Shown piece after piece: positions 41,514-42,642 of a DNA stretch of 42,642 nucleotides; position 1 is the first letter of the stretch, and each line of letters begins with the position of its first letter. Source of the DNA: Rikenellaceae bacterium (GTDB lineage Bacteria; Bacteroidota; Bacteroidia; Bacteroidales; Rikenellaceae); the NCBI GenBank assembly GCA_015059685.1, contig SUZW01000015.1, positions 1 to 42,642 on the forward strand, given 5' to 3'. The position numbers were made by a program, and so were the translations under genes. Under the pieces are notes generated by a model. It made no database searches, had not been told where the DNA came from, and was given only the letters and a program-made list of their open reading frames with translations.

Positions 41514-42530
41514 TTTGTTCAGCTCTGCTGAATACTTGCGGGCATTAGCATTATGCTCCTTCAAGGTGCGGGCGAAGTTGTGGCGGCCGTCTAACTCGGG
41601 GCGGGCGCAGAAGTAGAGATATTTATGCTCCGCATAGTCGAGTACCGCATCTATCGCCGCTACGCTCGGCACACAAATAGGTGCAGGGGGCAAGCCACGA
41701 TTTATATAGGTATTGAATGGTGAGCGATATTTGAGGTGCTTATGCAGAATGCGTTTGAGTGCGAAATCGTCCATTGCATACTTCACCGTAGGGCAGGCTT
41801 GCAGAGCAATGCCACGACGCAGGCGATTGATATAAACGCCCGCAATCATTCGCATCTCAGACGGGATTTTCACCTCCTCATAGACTATCGAAGCGAGTGT
41901 CATAACCTCATATTTCGAGAGTCGGCAACGCTTCAATTTTGCGGTGCGCTCCTCGTTCCAGAAGTGGTCGTATTCTCGCTTTATGCGGTGCAAAAGTCGC
42001 TCCGGCGTAATATCCCACCACACCTCGTAGGTATTCGGGACAAACATAGCAATCGTACTATCCTTTACAAAGCCTAACTCCTTGCGCAACTGTTTATTAC
42101 GCATTGCTCGAAGGAGCGTTACGGAGTCCGCCTCAATCTGCTTTGCGAGTTTGCCTGCCAACTGCGGAAGGGTGCGAGCCTCGCCAACAACAAGTCTTAC
42201 GGGAGTCTGCTCGCCCAGGGCAAGACGACGCACGGTGCGGATAACGCTTGTCGAGGTGTCGAAGATGTAGTAGCCGTCCTTGATGCGCCCTTCGAGGTCG
42301 AGTCGCTTGGCGTAGAAGTCGAATGCCGTGCGGTGGAGGTTGCTCCGCAGCGCAGGGCGAATCTGCTCCACGACTTCATCGTAAGTATTGATGGAGGTGA
42401 TGCGTATAATCGTTTCGCTATCAAATGCTTTGCCGTAGAATGCGGAGTATAGCACAATAAGTGCCGCAGCCGCAAAACCACCCACAAGAGCCGCCCCACG
42501 AAAGAGTTGTCCGATAAATTTTTTCGTCAT
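41496..42530 (-). CDS. mltG: Endolytic murein transglycosylase
   Basis: 344 aa, YceG family. One N-terminal membrane anchor (residues about 10-29, RGAALVGGFAAAALIVLYSAF) and a periplasmic body. The catalytic region is LASIVYEEVKIPSEMRMIAGVYINRLRRG near residues 210-240, where most homologues read ASIVEKE or ASIVEEE; the third-position Glu is kept. GIALQACPTVKYAM and SPFNTYINRGLPPAPICVPSVAAIDAVL are also diagnostic. MltG cuts nascent peptidoglycan and sets glycan strand length. The C-terminal NKRKTER comes from the 7-bp array. It is divergent from the SRP RNA gene, with -7 at 42549-42556. Confidence 0.94.
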   Translation of the reverse strand: MTKKFIGQLFRGAALVGGFAAAALIVLYSAFYGKAFDSETIIRITSINTYDEVVEQIRPALRSNLHRTAFDFYAKRLDLEGRIKDGYYIFDTSTSVIRTVRRLALGEQTPVRLVVGEARTLPQLAGKLAKQIEADSVTLLRAMRNKQLRKELGFVKDSTIAMFVPNTYEVWWDITPERLLHRIKREYDHFWNEERTAKLKRCRLSKYEVMTLASIVYEEVKIPSEMRMIAGVYINRLRRGIALQACPTVKYAMDDFALKRILHKHLKYRSPFNTYINRGLPPAPICVPSVAAIDAVLDYAEHKYLYFCARPELDGRHNFARTLKEHNANARKYSAELNKRKTER

Positions 42531-42544
42531 TTGTCGCTAAAATT

Positions 42545-42576
42545 TTTGCAAAGATACAAAAAAAGTTCTACTTTTG
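42545..42576 (+). promoter_or_regulatory. Promoter of the SRP RNA gene
   Basis: TTTG at 42545-42548 and TACTTTTG at 42569-42576 with 20 nt between, an ideal Bacteroidetes promoter. Confidence 0.75.
42549..42556 (-). promoter_or_regulatory. -7 promoter box of mltG
   Basis: Minus-strand TATCTTTG at 42556-42549, 19 nt before the ATG, giving a very short leader. It shares the gap with the SRP RNA promoter; its -7 box lies between the -33 and -7 of that promoter. Confidence 0.6.
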
Positions 42577-42581
42577 CACCT

Positions 42582-42642
42582 CGGGTAAGTCTTATACGAC
42601 CAGCTCCTGCAGAACTCCCCCAGGCAAGGAATTGAGCAAGGG
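42582..42642 (+). ncRNA. ffs: Signal recognition particle RNA (4.5S-type), 5' part
   Basis: The last 30 bases contain the conserved SRP domain IV: CCCCAGG, stem CAA, GGAA tetraloop, stem TTG, AGCA, AGGG (about 42613-42642). CAGG and AGCA form the symmetric internal loop bound by the Ffh M domain. The window ends before the returning strand of the outer helix, so the gene is partial. The 5' end is inferred from the promoter at 42545-42576. Confidence 0.8.

Overview
The window comes from a Bacteroidetes bacterium, most likely a gut Bacteroidales and plausibly Rikenellaceae/Alistipes-like. Seen evidence: many promoters carry the Bacteroidetes -7 box TAnnTTTG, often with a TTTG about 20 nt upstream. 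Lipoproteins with BACON-type domains, a TonB-dependent receptor, DUF4199/DUF4293/DUF5689 proteins and a sulfonolipid-type cysteate synthase are present. Both strands are used in small operons, several of them closed by clear hairpin terminators. No tRNA, CRISPR array or complete insertion sequence was seen.

Layout. 1-417: partial BACON lipoprotein. 420-1002: repeat-rich gap ending in a promoter and a foldback leader. 1003-5260: rightward housekeeping/envelope operon (MBL hydrolase, trmD, lpxB, degenerate FAH-like protein, family 4 glycosyltransferase). 5312-9873: small lipoprotein and a tripartite efflux operon (TolC, membrane fusion protein, 14-TM MFS). 10138-16545: XRE regulator, acyl-ACP thioesterase, cell-surface phosphoesterase, MFS permease, pseudouridine synthase. 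16809-19085: cysteate synthase plus mannose-6-phosphate isomerase. 19158-25189: tandem S1/P1 nucleases, RlmD-type RNA methyltransferase, M16 protease. 25623-28084: an AT-rich type II restriction-modification island (methyltransferase, nuclease, controller protein with a C-box-like operator and a predicted leaderless promoter). 28220-37956: leftward five-gene locus with two exported nucleases, two OB-fold-like lipoproteins and a TonB-dependent receptor. 38216-40228: DUF4199, GT2 and DUF4293 operon. 40877-42642: small membrane protein, mltG, and the 5' part of a signal recognition particle RNA.

The most interesting system is the 28220-37956 locus. I infer a surface machine for capturing, cutting and importing extracellular nucleic acid. 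Its receptor is unusual because it begins with a possible membrane anchor and about 110 residues of TolA-like Ala/Glu/Lys helix before the receptor domains. A second theme is a set of tandem arrays with a strict 7-bp period but different unit sequences. Three of them end 8-9 bp upstream of -7 promoter boxes, others sit at operon junctions, and two have entered coding sequence (RluB-like N-terminus and MltG stop codon). There are also two long foldback elements, one of which fills the predicted 5' leader of the MBL hydrolase gene up to its start codon.
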